Source: JBEIGE01 sp040382055 (GTDB lineage Bacteria > Pseudomonadota > Gammaproteobacteria > Burkholderiales > Burkholderiaceae_C). From it: 64,000 nucleotides of DNA. The position numbers and the translations under genes were made by a program. The stretch spans positions 1 to 64,000 of the forward strand of contig JBEIGE010000004.1 in NCBI GenBank assembly GCA_040382055.1, given 5' to 3'. The notes under the pieces were generated by a model that had not been told where the DNA came from, did no database searches, and worked only from the letters and a program-made list of their open reading frames with translations. Positions 13,218 to 22,776 of the stretch are shown piece by piece; the stretch's first letter is position 1, and every line of letters begins with the position of its first letter.

Positions 13218-13925
13218 TTAACTTTTCTGGGTGGCAAAAAGATAGTTGACGCTGGTATTTGCGCTCATCCAGTAACGGCGGGTCAATGGGTTGTATTCCA
13301 TGCCGCGTGTACGCATGAGGGTCAGGTCGCCAGCGCGGCAGTAGCTGGCCAGCTCGCTGGGTTGAATCATTTTGCTGTACTCATGTGTGCCTCTGGGCAG
13401 AAGATTGAGGATGTATTCGGCCCCCACAATGGCAAACAGGAAGGACTTGGGGTTTCGGTTGAGGGTAGAAAAGAAGACCCATCCACCGGGTTTGACCAAT
13501 TGGGCGCAGGCCTTGACGACCGAGGCCGGGTCCGGAACATGCTCGAGCATTTCCATGCAGGTCACCACATCAAAGGCTGCCGGCATTTCTGCAGCCATGG
13601 CCTCGGCGCTGACTTCGCGGTAAGTTACCCCGGAGGTCTGGGCTTCCAGTGCGTGTAGTTGCGCCACTTTAAGCGCCTTGGTGGATAAATCGATACCAGT
13701 GACCGTAGCGCCCTTTCTGGCCATGGCATCGGCCAATATGCCACCGCCGCATCCCACGTCCAAAACGTTTTGCCCGGACAAGGGGCATAAGCTGTTGATC
13801 CAGTCGAGCCGCAAGGGGTTGATTTGATGAAGTGGCCGAAATTCGCTCTCGGGATCCCACCAGCGGTGGGCAAGCTCGGAAAATTTAGCCAATTCAGCCG
13901 GATCAGCATTCAAAGTTGGGTTCAT
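13218..13925 (-). CDS. ubiG: Ubiquinone biosynthesis O-methyltransferase
   Basis: The product is about 235 residues from the ATG at 13925; the longer frame starts without family similarity. The start MNPTLNADPAELAKFSELAH followed by RWWDPESEFRPLHQINPLRL is the UbiG opening. The SAM-binding motif NVLDVGCGGGILA follows at about residues 53-65, then CMEMLEHVPDPASVV and the loop GGWVFFSTLNRNPKSFLFAI. UbiG methylates two hydroxyl groups during ubiquinone synthesis at the inner membrane. Its gene sits upstream of gph on the same strand and downstream of the ompA-type gene, separated by a bidirectional terminator. Confidence 0.95.
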   Translation of the reverse strand: MNPTLNADPAELAKFSELAHRWWDPESEFRPLHQINPLRLDWINSLCPLSGQNVLDVGCGGGILADAMARKGATVTGIDLSTKALKVAQLHALEAQTSGVTYREVSAEAMAAEMPAAFDVVTCMEMLEHVPDPASVVKACAQLVKPGGWVFFSTLNRNPKSFLFAIVGAEYILNLLPRGTHEYSKMIQPSELASYCRAGDLTLMRTRGMEYNPLTRRYWMSANTSVNYLFATQKS

Positions 13926-13969
13926 GGTCGGATTATCGAAAGAAGGAGAACAATAGTTGAACTGCAAAC

Positions 13970-13994
13970 AAAAACCCCGCCGAAGCGGGGTTTT
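13970..13994. terminator. Bidirectional rho-independent terminator
   Basis: ACCCCGC (13974-13980), CGAA loop and GCGGGGT (13985-13991) form a perfect stem, with A-runs before and T-runs after. It would end transcription of the OmpA-family gene on the minus strand. Confidence 0.85.
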
Positions 13995-14033
13995 GCAAGG
14001 ATCAGCGAGATGAATCTCTCATCTCAGGTCTGA

Positions 14034-14705
14034 TTACCTGTTAGGGCGTGTGCCAACCACTTCGATTTCAACACGACGGTTCTTGGCACGGCCTTCGCCA
14101 GTCTTGTTGTCAGCAACCGGCTGCTTCTCGCCTTTGCCTTCGGTGTAAACACGGTTTTTCTCCATGCCTTTGGAAACCAAGTAAGCCTTGACAGCTTCGG
14201 AACGCTTGACAGACAAAGCCTGGTTGTACTTGTCGTCGCCCACAGAGTCAGTGTGACCCACAGCAATAATCACTTCAAGGTTAATGGCCTTGACTTTGCC
14301 AACCAGGTCGTCCAGCTTGGCTTTGCCTTCTGCCTTGAGAACGGCTTTGTCAAAGTCAAAGAATGCATCAGCGGCAAAGGTAACCTTGGTGGCTGCTGGT
14401 GGCTGGGGTGCGGGTGCGGGACGAGGCGCTGGAGCAGGTGCTGGTGCAGGTGCTGGTGCAGCGGCGGCGGGACGGGGCGCAGGCGCGGGGGCTGGTGCGG
14501 GAGCAGGTGCAGGAGGAACGATTGCGCCATCGCAACCTTTGGCTGCAGTTGCCGGGGTCCAGTTGGCATCACGCCAGCACAGACCTGCACCGCTGGTCCA
14601 GGCGTCGCCAGAGGCATTGCGCCAGTTGTCAACGGTTTGTGCGCCAGCAGCAGACGCGAGAATTGCGGCTGCGAACATTGTTGCCACTTTGTTCAAATTT
14701 TTCAT
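14034..14705 (-). CDS. OmpA-family outer-membrane/peptidoglycan-binding protein
   Basis: From the ATG at 14705 the 223-residue protein has a signal peptide (VATMFAAAILASAAGAQ) and a short N-terminal domain with two cysteines. A low-complexity proline-alanine linker follows (roughly residues 70-115, repeated PA and PAPR units), then an OmpA-like domain with FFDFDKAVLK, VGHTDSVGDDKYNQALS and RRVEIEV. The C-terminal domain binds peptidoglycan, tying the outer membrane to the wall. The start has an AGGAATCC ribosome-binding site. A terminator follows the stop. The gene is upstream of, and divergent from, gyrA, as in many Comamonadaceae. Confidence 0.9.
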   Translation of the reverse strand: MKNLNKVATMFAAAILASAAGAQTVDNWRNASGDAWTSGAGLCWRDANWTPATAAKGCDGAIVPPAPAPAPAPAPAPRPAAAAPAPAPAPAPAPRPAPAPQPPAATKVTFAADAFFDFDKAVLKAEGKAKLDDLVGKVKAINLEVIIAVGHTDSVGDDKYNQALSVKRSEAVKAYLVSKGMEKNRVYTEGKGEKQPVADNKTGEGRAKNRRVEIEVVGTRPNR

Positions 14706-14924
14706 GGATTCCTCGTGTTCGGAAAAGCGCCTCAGCGCTGCGGTTAAAAGACGTCTTAAATGACCATCACTCAAAACGATGGTTCATTGTGCCACAGACT
14801 AATTGATAAAAAAACAACCAAGCGTGTGAGAGCTGCAAAACAGCCCCGCCCGGATGTTGTGACGAAGCCACATAGAGTCAGCCTTAGAATCCAAGGCTGC
14901 CCACGCCAGATATAAGCATTTCCC

Positions 14925-17552
14925 ATGAATCAGTTTGCCAAAGAAACCTTGCCCATCAGCCTGGAAGAGGAAATGCGACGCAGCTACCTCGACTACGCGA
15001 TGAGCGTCATAGTCGGGCGCGCCCTTCCAGATGCACGCGATGGTCTCAAGCCTGTTCATCGAAGAGTTCTGTTTGCGATGCATGAACTCAACAACGACTG
15101 GAACCGGCCCTACAAAAAGTCGGCCCGTATCGTGGGCGACGTCATCGGTAAATACCACCCGCATGGTGACCAGTCGGTGTACGACACCATTGTGCGCATG
15201 GCGCAGGATTTTTCCATGCGCCATATGTTGGTGGATGGCCAGGGTAATTTCGGATCGGTGGATGGTGACAACGCTGCGGCGATGCGTTACACCGAGATCC
15301 GTCTGGCAAAGATCGCCCACGAAATGCTGGCTGACATTGACAAGGAAACCGTTGATTTCGGCCCGAACTACGATGGCTCGGAAAAAGAGCCTCTGGTTCT
15401 GCCCAGCAAGCTGCCCAATCTGCTGATCAATGGTTCTGGCGGTATTGCGGTGGGGATGGCCACCAACATTCCGCCCCATAACCTGAACGAAGTGGTGGAT
15501 GCCTGCCTTCACTTGCTGCGCAATCCTCAAGCCAGTATTGATGAACTGATGGAGTTCATTCCAGCACCCGATTTCCCGACCGCCGGCATTATTTATGGCA
15601 TCAATGGCGTCAAAGACGGATATCGAACTGGCCGCGGCAAGGTGGTGATGCGGGCCAAGTGCCACTTTGAGGACATTGACCGGGGACAACGTCAGGCCAT
15701 CATCGTTGATGAGCTGCCCTATCAGGTCAACAAGAAAACCCTGCAGGAACGCATGGCAGAGCTGGTTCACGAGAAGAAGATCGAGGGCATCAGCCACATC
15801 CAGGACGAGTCTGACAAATCAGGAATGCGTCTGGTCATCGAGCTCAAACGCGGAGAAGTGCCTGAAGTTGTTTTGAATAACCTGTACAAGCAGACCCAGC
15901 TCCAGGACACCTTCGGCATGAATATGGTGGCCCTGATCAATGGCCAGCCAAAACTTTGCAATCTGAAGGACCTGATTGAAGTTTTCCTGAACCACCGCCG
16001 TGAAGTGGTGACGCGCAGAACCGTTTTCACGCTGCGCAAAGCACGTGAACGGGGGCACGTTCTGGAAGGTCTGGCTGTAGCTCTGGCAAATATCGATGAC
16101 TTCATCGCCATTATTCGCAATGCCCCGACGCCGCCGGTTGCCAAAGCCGAGCTGATGGCGCGCCCCTGGGATAGCCAGCTGGTTCGCGAGATGCTGACCC
16201 GCTCCCGTGAAGACGGTGTGGCCATCAGCGCAGACGATTACCGCCCGGATGGACTTGAAAAAGCCTACGGCATGGGCAATGACGGTCTGTACAGGCTATC
16301 TGACACGCAAGCGCAGGAAATTTTGCAGATGCGCTTGCAGCGGCTGACCGGTCTTGAGCAAGACAAAATCGTGACTGAGTACAAGCAGGTCATGGCCGAA
16401 ATTGACGATCTGCTCGATATTCTGGCCAAGCCCGCGCGGGTTTCCACCATCATTTCGGATGAACTCGGCACGATTCGTCAGGAGTTTGGCCAATCCAAAA
16501 TCGGCGCACGCAGAAGCCAGGTGGAGCACAGTTCCTTTGACCTGTCCACCGAAGACCTGATCAAGCCTACCGACATGGTGGTAACACTCAGCCATGGTGG
16601 TTACATCAAGAGCCAGTTGCTAGGGGAATACCGGGCGCAAAAACGCGGAGGCCGTGGCAAGCAGGCTGCTGCAGTCAAAGAAGACGACTGGGTGGACCAG
16701 CTCTTCATTGCCAATACCCACGATTACATCCTGTGCTTTTCCAATCGGGGCCGGCTTTACTGGCTCAAGGTCTGGGAAGTTCCGCAGGGGGCTCGCGGCT
16801 CACGGGGCCGCCCGATTGTCAATATGTTCCCGCTGCAGGATGGCGAAAAAATCACCGTGGTACTGGCCCTGACCGGTGAAAAGCGAAGCTTTCCTGCCGA
16901 TCAGTACATTTTCATGGCCACCAGATTGGGCACCGTTAAAAAAACCTCACTCGACGAGTTCAGCAACCCTCGCAAGGCCGGCATTATTGCCGTGGACCTG
17001 GATGAGGGCGACTTCTTGATTGGCGCCTCGCTGACCGACGGCAAGCACGATGTGATGCTGTTTAGCGATGGCGGCAAAGCGGTTCGCTTTGATGAAAATG
17101 ATGTGCGCCCGATGGGTCGTAATGCGCGGGGTGTGCGCGGCATGAATCTGGACGAAGGTCAAAGTGTGATTGCCATGCTGGTTGCCGAAGATGAGCACCA
17201 GAGTGTGCTCACTGCCACCGTCAATGGCTATGGCAAACGCACCAATATCACCGAATACACCCGCCACGGTCGCGGCACCAAAGGCATGATTGCGATCCAG
17301 CAGTCCGAGCGCAATGGCAAAGTGGTTGCCGCCACATTGGTTCATGCCGACGATGAAATCATGCTGATCACCGACAAGGGTGTTTTGGTGCGCACCCGGG
17401 TTTCTGAAATCCGTGAGCTGGGGCGTGCAACTCAAGGGGTCACGCTGATTGGTCTCGATGAAGGTGCCAAACTCAGCGGATTGCAGCGGATTGTCGAGAA
17501 TGATGCCAACCCGGCTGAAGCTGACCCCCTGGACGATGAGCCGCCCGTATAA
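14925..17552 (+). CDS. gyrA: DNA gyrase subunit A
   Basis: The 875-residue protein begins with the conserved GyrA opening (ISLEEEMRRSYLDYAMSVIV, then GRALPDARDGLKPVHRRVL). The catalytic tyrosine is Y122 in RYTEIRLAKI. The quinolone-resistance region reads HPHGDQSVYDTIVR, so the residue equivalent to E. coli Ser83 is Gln and Asp87 is kept. The C-terminal beta-pinwheel domain contains the GyrA-box-like QKRGGRGK and repeated blade sequences. GyrA cuts and rejoins DNA to introduce negative supercoils together with GyrB. The stop overlaps serC by 17 bases, so the two are likely co-transcribed. Confidence 0.98.
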   Translation: MNQFAKETLPISLEEEMRRSYLDYAMSVIVGRALPDARDGLKPVHRRVLFAMHELNNDWNRPYKKSARIVGDVIGKYHPHGDQSVYDTIVRMAQDFSMRHMLVDGQGNFGSVDGDNAAAMRYTEIRLAKIAHEMLADIDKETVDFGPNYDGSEKEPLVLPSKLPNLLINGSGGIAVGMATNIPPHNLNEVVDACLHLLRNPQASIDELMEFIPAPDFPTAGIIYGINGVKDGYRTGRGKVVMRAKCHFEDIDRGQRQAIIVDELPYQVNKKTLQERMAELVHEKKIEGISHIQDESDKSGMRLVIELKRGEVPEVVLNNLYKQTQLQDTFGMNMVALINGQPKLCNLKDLIEVFLNHRREVVTRRTVFTLRKARERGHVLEGLAVALANIDDFIAIIRNAPTPPVAKAELMARPWDSQLVREMLTRSREDGVAISADDYRPDGLEKAYGMGNDGLYRLSDTQAQEILQMRLQRLTGLEQDKIVTEYKQVMAEIDDLLDILAKPARVSTIISDELGTIRQEFGQSKIGARRSQVEHSSFDLSTEDLIKPTDMVVTLSHGGYIKSQLLGEYRAQKRGGRGKQAAAVKEDDWVDQLFIANTHDYILCFSNRGRLYWLKVWEVPQGARGSRGRPIVNMFPLQDGEKITVVLALTGEKRSFPADQYIFMATRLGTVKKTSLDEFSNPRKAGIIAVDLDEGDFLIGASLTDGKHDVMLFSDGGKAVRFDENDVRPMGRNARGVRGMNLDEGQSVIAMLVAEDEHQSVLTATVNGYGKRTNITEYTRHGRGTKGMIAIQQSERNGKVVAATLVHADDEIMLITDKGVLVRTRVSEIRELGRATQGVTLIGLDEGAKLSGLQRIVENDANPAEADPLDDEPPV

Positions 17553-18642
17553 CTTTTCTGCTGGTCCGGCAGCAATGCCTGCCGAAGTGTTGGAGACAGC
17601 TGCAGCAGAGATGCTGGACTGGCATGGTAGTGGCATGAGCGTGATGGAGATGAGCCATCGCGGACGGGACTTCATTTCCATTCATGAGCAGGCCATGGCC
17701 GACCTGCGTGCGTTGCTGGCCGTGCCGGCAGATTTCAAGATTCTTTTCATGCAGGGCGGCGGCTTGGCTGAAAACGCCATCGTGCCGATGAATTTATCCA
17801 GGGCCGCCCCGGTAGACTTTGTCATCACGGGTGCCTGGAGCCAGAAGTCTCAAAAAGAGGCACAGAGATATTGCCGGGCTGACATTGCAGCGTCGTCTGT
17901 CACCGATGGCTTTACCAGCATTCCTGAACCTTCCGGGTGGCAGCTTAACCCTCAAGCCAGCTATGTTCACATGTGCTCCAATGAAACCATCCATGGCGTG
18001 GAGTTTCATGAGCTTCCTGACCTGAAACAACTCGGCAGTGATGCACCACTGGTGGTTGACTTCTCTTCGCATGTGGCGTCCAGAATGGTTGACTGGAGCC
18101 GCGTTGGAGTGGCCTTTGCAGGTGCTCAGAAAAATCTCGGCCCGGCTGGCCTGACGCTGGTGGTGGTGCGTGAAGACCTGTTGGGACACGCGCTGGCATG
18201 TTGTCCGAGTGCTTTTGACTACCAGCTGGTGGCCGACCATGACTCGATGTACAACACACCGCCCACTTTTGCCATCTACATGGCGGGCCTTGTCTTTGAG
18301 TGGCTGAAAAAGCAACAAGAGAACGGATTGAGCGGCGTTGCTGCCATGGAAGCCCGCAATATCAGGAAATCAAGCCTGCTTTACGACGCCATTGACAGAT
18401 CCGGCTTCTACATCAACCGCGTTTCACCAGACTGCCGTTCACGCATGAACATCCCCTTTTATCTGAAAGATGAAACGCGCAACGCGGCTTTTTTGAAGGG
18501 CGCTGAGCAGCATGGGCTGCTCCAGCTCAAAGGCCACAAGTCTGTGGGCGGCATGCGGGCCAGTCTTTACAACGCCATGCCTGTGGCGGGTGTGGAGGCC
18601 TTGGTTGACTACATGCGAGAATTTGAGCGCACGTCCAGTTGA
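17536..18642 (+). CDS. serC: Phosphoserine aminotransferase
   Basis: The ATG at 17536 gives MSRPYNFSAGPAAMPAEVLE, the exact SerC opening; an upstream ATG in frame lies inside gyrA. At 368 residues it has the family length. The PLP-lysine motif is FAGAQKNLGPAGLTLVVV, and the substrate loops HMCSNETIHGVEF and HKSVGGMRASLYNAM are intact. SerC transfers an amino group from glutamate in serine and pyridoxal phosphate synthesis. It overlaps gyrA by 17 bases and is 15 bases upstream of pheA. The order serC-pheA-tyrA-aroA-rpsA is conserved in many Beta- and Gammaproteobacteria. Confidence 0.96.
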   Translation: MSRPYNFSAGPAAMPAEVLETAAAEMLDWHGSGMSVMEMSHRGRDFISIHEQAMADLRALLAVPADFKILFMQGGGLAENAIVPMNLSRAAPVDFVITGAWSQKSQKEAQRYCRADIAASSVTDGFTSIPEPSGWQLNPQASYVHMCSNETIHGVEFHELPDLKQLGSDAPLVVDFSSHVASRMVDWSRVGVAFAGAQKNLGPAGLTLVVVREDLLGHALACCPSAFDYQLVADHDSMYNTPPTFAIYMAGLVFEWLKKQQENGLSGVAAMEARNIRKSSLLYDAIDRSGFYINRVSPDCRSRMNIPFYLKDETRNAAFLKGAEQHGLLQLKGHKSVGGMRASLYNAMPVAGVEALVDYMREFERTSS

Positions 18643-18657
18643 TGCACACCACGTCCT

Positions 18658-19740
18658 ATGCCCCACACTTTGTCTGAACTTCGCTTGCTGATCGACAGTC
18701 TCGATCAGGAGTTGCTCGTGCTGCTCAATAAACGAGCCGGGCTAGCCCATGAGGTGGGTGTTATCAAGCGGGAGGAAGGGTCTGCAGTATTTCGGCCAGA
18801 CCGGGAGACCCAGGTCATCACCAAGCTGCAAGACAGCAACCCGGGGCCGCTTAAAAACTCAGGAGTTGCCAGTATCTGGCGGGAGGTGATGTCGGCCTGC
18901 CGGGCTCTGGAGGCACCGCAACGGGTGGCCTACCTGGGACCTGCTGGCACATTCAGTGAACAGGCTGCTCTGCAGTTTTTCGGCTCCAGCATTGAGCGTA
19001 TTTTGTGCAGCAGCATCGATGAGGTTTTCCGGGCCACCGCTGCCGGGAGTGCCGAATTCGGAGTGGTACCGGTGGAGAACTCCACCGAAGGCGTGGTGTC
19101 CCGTTCTTTGGATTTGTTCCTGACATCCCCTTTGCATGTGGTGGGAGAAACCAGCCTGCTGGTTCGGCACAACCTGCTGCGCACGGTCAACGCTTTGCAG
19201 GGCATTGAGGTGGTTTACGCACACCCGCAAGCACTGGCCCAATGCCACAACTGGTTAACGACCCACCTGCCCGATGTGGAAAGACGCGCAGCAACCAGCA
19301 ACGCCGAAGGAGCCCGACTGGCTGCGTCCAACCCGGCCTGGGCTGGAATTGCCAGTGACCGCGCCGCTTCGGAATTCGGCCTGCATATTGCCAGCCACGC
19401 CATTCAGGATGACGCCTTCAACCGCACGCGCTTCAGTGTGGTCTGCCTGCCGCACACGCTTCCACCTGCTCCGGCTTCGGGCAAAGACTGCATCAGCCTG
19501 ATTGTGTCTGTGCCTAACCGCCCGGGCGCTGTACATGACTTGCTAGTTCCGCTGAAGCAGCATGGTGTGTCCATGACACGTTTTGAGTCCCGGCCCGCCA
19601 GATCCGGGCAATGGGAATACTATTTCTATATAGACCTTCAGGGACATCCTTCGCAACCCCACGTCGCACAGGCACTTGCGGAACTGCAGTCTCTTTGCGC
19701 TTTTTACAAGTTGCTGGGTATTTACGCTGCCGGTGAATGA
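18658..19740 (+). CDS. pheA: Bifunctional chorismate mutase/prephenate dehydratase (P-protein)
   Basis: The 360-residue protein starts with an AroQ-type chorismate mutase helix (LSELRLLIDSLDQELLVLLN, then KRAGLAHEVG). The prephenate dehydratase domain follows (RVAYLGPAGTFSEQAALQFF, then FGVVPVENSTEGVVS and NRTRFSVV). An ACT domain with the phenylalanine-sensing FESRPARSGQWEYYFYIDLQ ends the protein. It converts chorismate through prephenate to phenylpyruvate, and the ACT domain normally gives feedback inhibition by phenylalanine. A second frame on the other strand is a shadow. It lies between serC and tyrA on the same strand. Confidence 0.96.
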   Translation: MPHTLSELRLLIDSLDQELLVLLNKRAGLAHEVGVIKREEGSAVFRPDRETQVITKLQDSNPGPLKNSGVASIWREVMSACRALEAPQRVAYLGPAGTFSEQAALQFFGSSIERILCSSIDEVFRATAAGSAEFGVVPVENSTEGVVSRSLDLFLTSPLHVVGETSLLVRHNLLRTVNALQGIEVVYAHPQALAQCHNWLTTHLPDVERRAATSNAEGARLAASNPAWAGIASDRAASEFGLHIASHAIQDDAFNRTRFSVVCLPHTLPPAPASGKDCISLIVSVPNRPGAVHDLLVPLKQHGVSMTRFESRPARSGQWEYYFYIDLQGHPSQPHVAQALAELQSLCAFYKLLGIYAAGE

Positions 19741-19764
19741 TGGCAATTTCACCTATAAAGCAGC

Positions 19765-20637
19765 ATGTTTGATCAACTGGGGCTGATTGGCTGCGGGCTG
19801 ATGGGCGGCTCTTTTGCGCTGGCGCTCAAGCGCGCGGGTCTGGTCAAACGGGTCGTGGGTTTCAGCAAGTCGCCCGCCACCGCGCAACGCGCGCGTTTGC
19901 TCGGTGTGATTGACGACCATGCAGCGTCTGCGCAGTTAGCCGCTTCAGGCTGCGATATCGTGCTGATTGCCGTTCCCGTAGCGGCTACCGAAGCCACCTT
20001 CGCATCCATACAGCCCCTGATAACTCCTGACATGCTGGTGATGGACGTGGGATCGACCAAATGCGATGTGATGGATGCGGCCAGACGGACGCTTGGCAAG
20101 CAGATTGGCTCATTTGTGCCGGCCCATCCAATCACCGGCAAAGAAGTCTCGGGCGTTGACCATGCGGATGCAGATTTGTACACGGGTAAGCAGGTCATCC
20201 TGACCCCGATCGACCTGACTCAGCCCAAGCCCTTGGAAAAGGCGATCGCGATTTGGACAGCACTGGGCTGCAAAGTCAGCCAGATGTCACCCCAAGCCCA
20301 CGATGCCGCCTTTGCTGCTGTCAGCCACCTGCCGCACCTGCTTGCTTTTGCCCTGATGAATGCCATCTCGGGGCAAGCCGATGGTAAAAATTTTCTGGCT
20401 TTGGCCGGCCCGGGATTTCGGGATTTTTCCCGTATTGCAGCCAGCGATCCGCAGGTCTGGCGCGACATTCTGATCTCCAACCGGGACGAGTTACTCAAGC
20501 AAACCCGGCTATTCAACAACAGCCTGCAGGCGCTGGAGCTGATGATTTCCAGCGGCTGCAGTGACGCACTGGAGGACCTGATCCGGCAGGCCAGTGATGT
20601 ACGCGCAGGCTGGCGCATGAACCAAACCAAGAAGTAA
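19765..20637 (+). CDS. tyrA: Prephenate dehydrogenase
   Basis: The 290-residue protein begins with a nucleotide-binding fold (LGLIGCGLMGGSFALALKRA) and has the conserved VMDVGSTKCDV and FVPAHPITGKEVSGVDHAD blocks, followed by SHLPHLLAFAL. It oxidises prephenate to 4-hydroxyphenylpyruvate on the tyrosine branch. It lacks the chorismate mutase domain found in enteric TyrA. The stop codon TAA ends where the next gene's ATG begins (TAATG at 20636-20639 region), so the aroA-cmk gene is translationally coupled. Confidence 0.95.
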   Translation: MFDQLGLIGCGLMGGSFALALKRAGLVKRVVGFSKSPATAQRARLLGVIDDHAASAQLAASGCDIVLIAVPVAATEATFASIQPLITPDMLVMDVGSTKCDVMDAARRTLGKQIGSFVPAHPITGKEVSGVDHADADLYTGKQVILTPIDLTQPKPLEKAIAIWTALGCKVSQMSPQAHDAAFAAVSHLPHLLAFALMNAISGQADGKNFLALAGPGFRDFSRIAASDPQVWRDILISNRDELLKQTRLFNNSLQALELMISSGCSDALEDLIRQASDVRAGWRMNQTKK

Positions 20638-22646
20638 TGTATTCAACCGCGTTTCTGGATATTCCGCCGCTTGCAGGTGCCCACGGCACGGTTGTTCTGC
20701 CGGGCTCAAAAAGTATCTCCAACCGGGTCTTGTTGCTCGCTGCATTGAGTCGAGGGACGACCACTGTGCACGACCTGCTTGACTCAGACGACACCCGCGT
20801 CATGCTCACGGCCCTGCGTCAACTGGGCTGTGGTGTGACCCAGCATGGCAGCACGGCTGTCATTGAAGGGCTGGGCAACATATGGCCAGACCAGCAAGCG
20901 CGCCTGTTCATGGGAAATGCCGGAACTGCCATGCGGCCTCTGACGGCGGTGCTGGCGGTCATGGGTGGAGATTTCGAGCTCAGCGGTGTACCCCGCATGC
21001 ATGAACGACCGATAGGGGATCTGGTGGATGCCCTGCGCCAACTCGGTTGCAAGATTGACTATCTGGGTCAGGACGGCTACCCGCCGCTGCGCATCGGCAA
21101 GCCCATGCTGGAACTCAATGCGCCGATTGCTGTACGCGGCGATGTCTCCAGCCAGTTTTTGACCGCCCTGCTCATGGCGCTGCCCCTGGTGGCCAGCCGG
21201 GACATCACGATTGACGTCGTCGGTGAATTGATTTCCAAGCCGTACATTGAGATCACGCTGAACCTGCTTGAGCGGTTCGGGATTGAAGTCAAGCGTCAAG
21301 GCTGGTCGCGTTTTACGATTCCTGAAGGCAGCAACTACCGCACACCCGGCACCATCCATGTTGAGGCCGACGCTTCATCTGCTAGTTATTTCATAGCGCT
21401 TGGATCAATAGCTACGAGGGGCAAAGGCAAAAATAGCATCAAGGTGTTGGGTATAGGGGAAAATTCCATTCAAGGTGACATCCGGTTCATGGACGCGGCC
21501 AGGCAGATGGGCGCGGTCATTACCAGCGGACCCAACTGGCTTGAAATCACCCGGGGCGAACCCGGCACAGGCTGGCCACTCAAAGCGATTGACTTGGACT
21601 GCAACCACATACCGGATGCAGCCATGACTCTGGCCGTGATGGCCTTGTATGCGCAAGGCACCACCACCTTGCGCAATATTGCCAGCTGGCGCGTCAAGGA
21701 AACCGATCGCATTGCGGCCATGGCCACGGACTTGCGCAAGTTTGGTGCTACGGTGGTTGAGGGTGCCGACTTTATCCAGGTGACGCCTCCGGAGACTGCA
21801 TCGGACTGGCAGGCGGCGACCATTCACACCTATGACGATCACCGGGTTGCCATGTGTTTCTCGCTGGCCGCATTCAACCCGGCTCAACGCCCGGTTCGCA
21901 TAGAAGACCCAAAGTGTGTTGCCAAAACATTTCCGGATTATTTTGAAACCCTGTTTTCTGTGGCTCATGCCATGCCGAATGCCATTCCCGTGATATGTAT
22001 TGACGGCCCAACGGCTTCCGGCAAAGGCACTCTGGCAGCACGACTGGCCGACAAGCTGGGTTACCACTACCTGGATTCGGGAGCGCTCTACCGTGTGACT
22101 GCCCTGGCCGCACGACAGGCAGGCCTTGAACTTAATGCAGACAACGAAGCAGCAATCGCTGCAATTGCACAAAGTCTGCCTGTTTCGTTCGCAGACCAGC
22201 AGGTCCTGCTGGATGGCCAGGATGTGACCGAACAGATCCGCAGCGAAGAAGGCGGCATGAACGCTTCGAAGGTTTCGGTGTTGCCTGCGGTGCGCCAGGC
22301 GCTGGTGACGCTTCAGCACAGTTTTCGCAGACTGCCTGGCTTGCTGGCCGATGGTCGCGATATGGGAACTGTGATCTTTCCGGATGCAGCCATGAAGGTT
22401 TACCTGACTGCCAGCGCCCTGCGTCGTGCCGATCGGCGATATAAACAGTTGATTTCAAAGGGAATTTCGACTACACTCGACAGTCTTCGCGCAGACTTGG
22501 AAACGCGTGACGCCAGGGATTCTTCCCGCAGCGTCGCACCTTTAAAGCCCGCGCAAGACGCTTTGCCATTAGACAATTCTGATCTGACGATTGAAAAATC
22601 CCTGGAGCAGGTTTCGATGTGGTGGCAGAGCAGACAACCTTTTTGA
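20637..22646 (+). CDS. aroA-cmk: Fused EPSP synthase/cytidylate kinase
   Basis: The 669-residue protein joins two complete enzymes. Residues 1 to about 440 are EPSP synthase: LPGSKSISNRVLLLAALSRG, FMGNAGTAMRPLTAVLAVMG and CNHIPDAAMTLAVMAL are all present. It ends with DHRVAMCFSLAAFN, FPDYFETLFSVA. From about residue 447, IPVICIDGPTASGKGTLAAR is the P-loop of cytidylate kinase, followed by YHYLDSGALYRVTALAA and DGRDMGTVIFPDA. The in-frame Met446 (ATG at 21972) may be the old cmk start. Aromatic amino-acid synthesis and pyrimidine nucleotide salvage are thus made as one polypeptide, a fusion known in Comamonadaceae. Confidence 0.95.
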   Translation: MYSTAFLDIPPLAGAHGTVVLPGSKSISNRVLLLAALSRGTTTVHDLLDSDDTRVMLTALRQLGCGVTQHGSTAVIEGLGNIWPDQQARLFMGNAGTAMRPLTAVLAVMGGDFELSGVPRMHERPIGDLVDALRQLGCKIDYLGQDGYPPLRIGKPMLELNAPIAVRGDVSSQFLTALLMALPLVASRDITIDVVGELISKPYIEITLNLLERFGIEVKRQGWSRFTIPEGSNYRTPGTIHVEADASSASYFIALGSIATRGKGKNSIKVLGIGENSIQGDIRFMDAARQMGAVITSGPNWLEITRGEPGTGWPLKAIDLDCNHIPDAAMTLAVMALYAQGTTTLRNIASWRVKETDRIAAMATDLRKFGATVVEGADFIQVTPPETASDWQAATIHTYDDHRVAMCFSLAAFNPAQRPVRIEDPKCVAKTFPDYFETLFSVAHAMPNAIPVICIDGPTASGKGTLAARLADKLGYHYLDSGALYRVTALAARQAGLELNADNEAAIAAIAQSLPVSFADQQVLLDGQDVTEQIRSEEGGMNASKVSVLPAVRQALVTLQHSFRRLPGLLADGRDMGTVIFPDAAMKVYLTASALRRADRRYKQLISKGISTTLDSLRADLETRDARDSSRSVAPLKPAQDALPLDNSDLTIEKSLEQVSMWWQSRQPF

Positions 22647-22776
22647 GCCTCTTAAAGGTTGGGTGTCAAAGGCCCACTTTGCCCTTATCGCGCTGCTTGC
22701 GCACTGACGAAGTGGTTCATTAATTTATCTTGCGGTTTATGCCGCACCTTAACCAACGGGTCACACCGTATCCTGT

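Noticed and set aside
14253..14763. Long frames opposite the OmpA-family gene, rich in Gly, Cys and Trp
   Set aside because: They arise from the proline-alanine linker read on the other strand; no start signal or domain.
14799..15797. A 332-codon minus-strand frame opposite gyrA
   Set aside because: It is a mirror of the well-conserved gyrA codons and has no features of its own.
22647..22776. Possible S1 autoregulatory structure in the rpsA leader
   Set aside because: The leader has some short repeats, but no structure could be drawn with confidence by eye.
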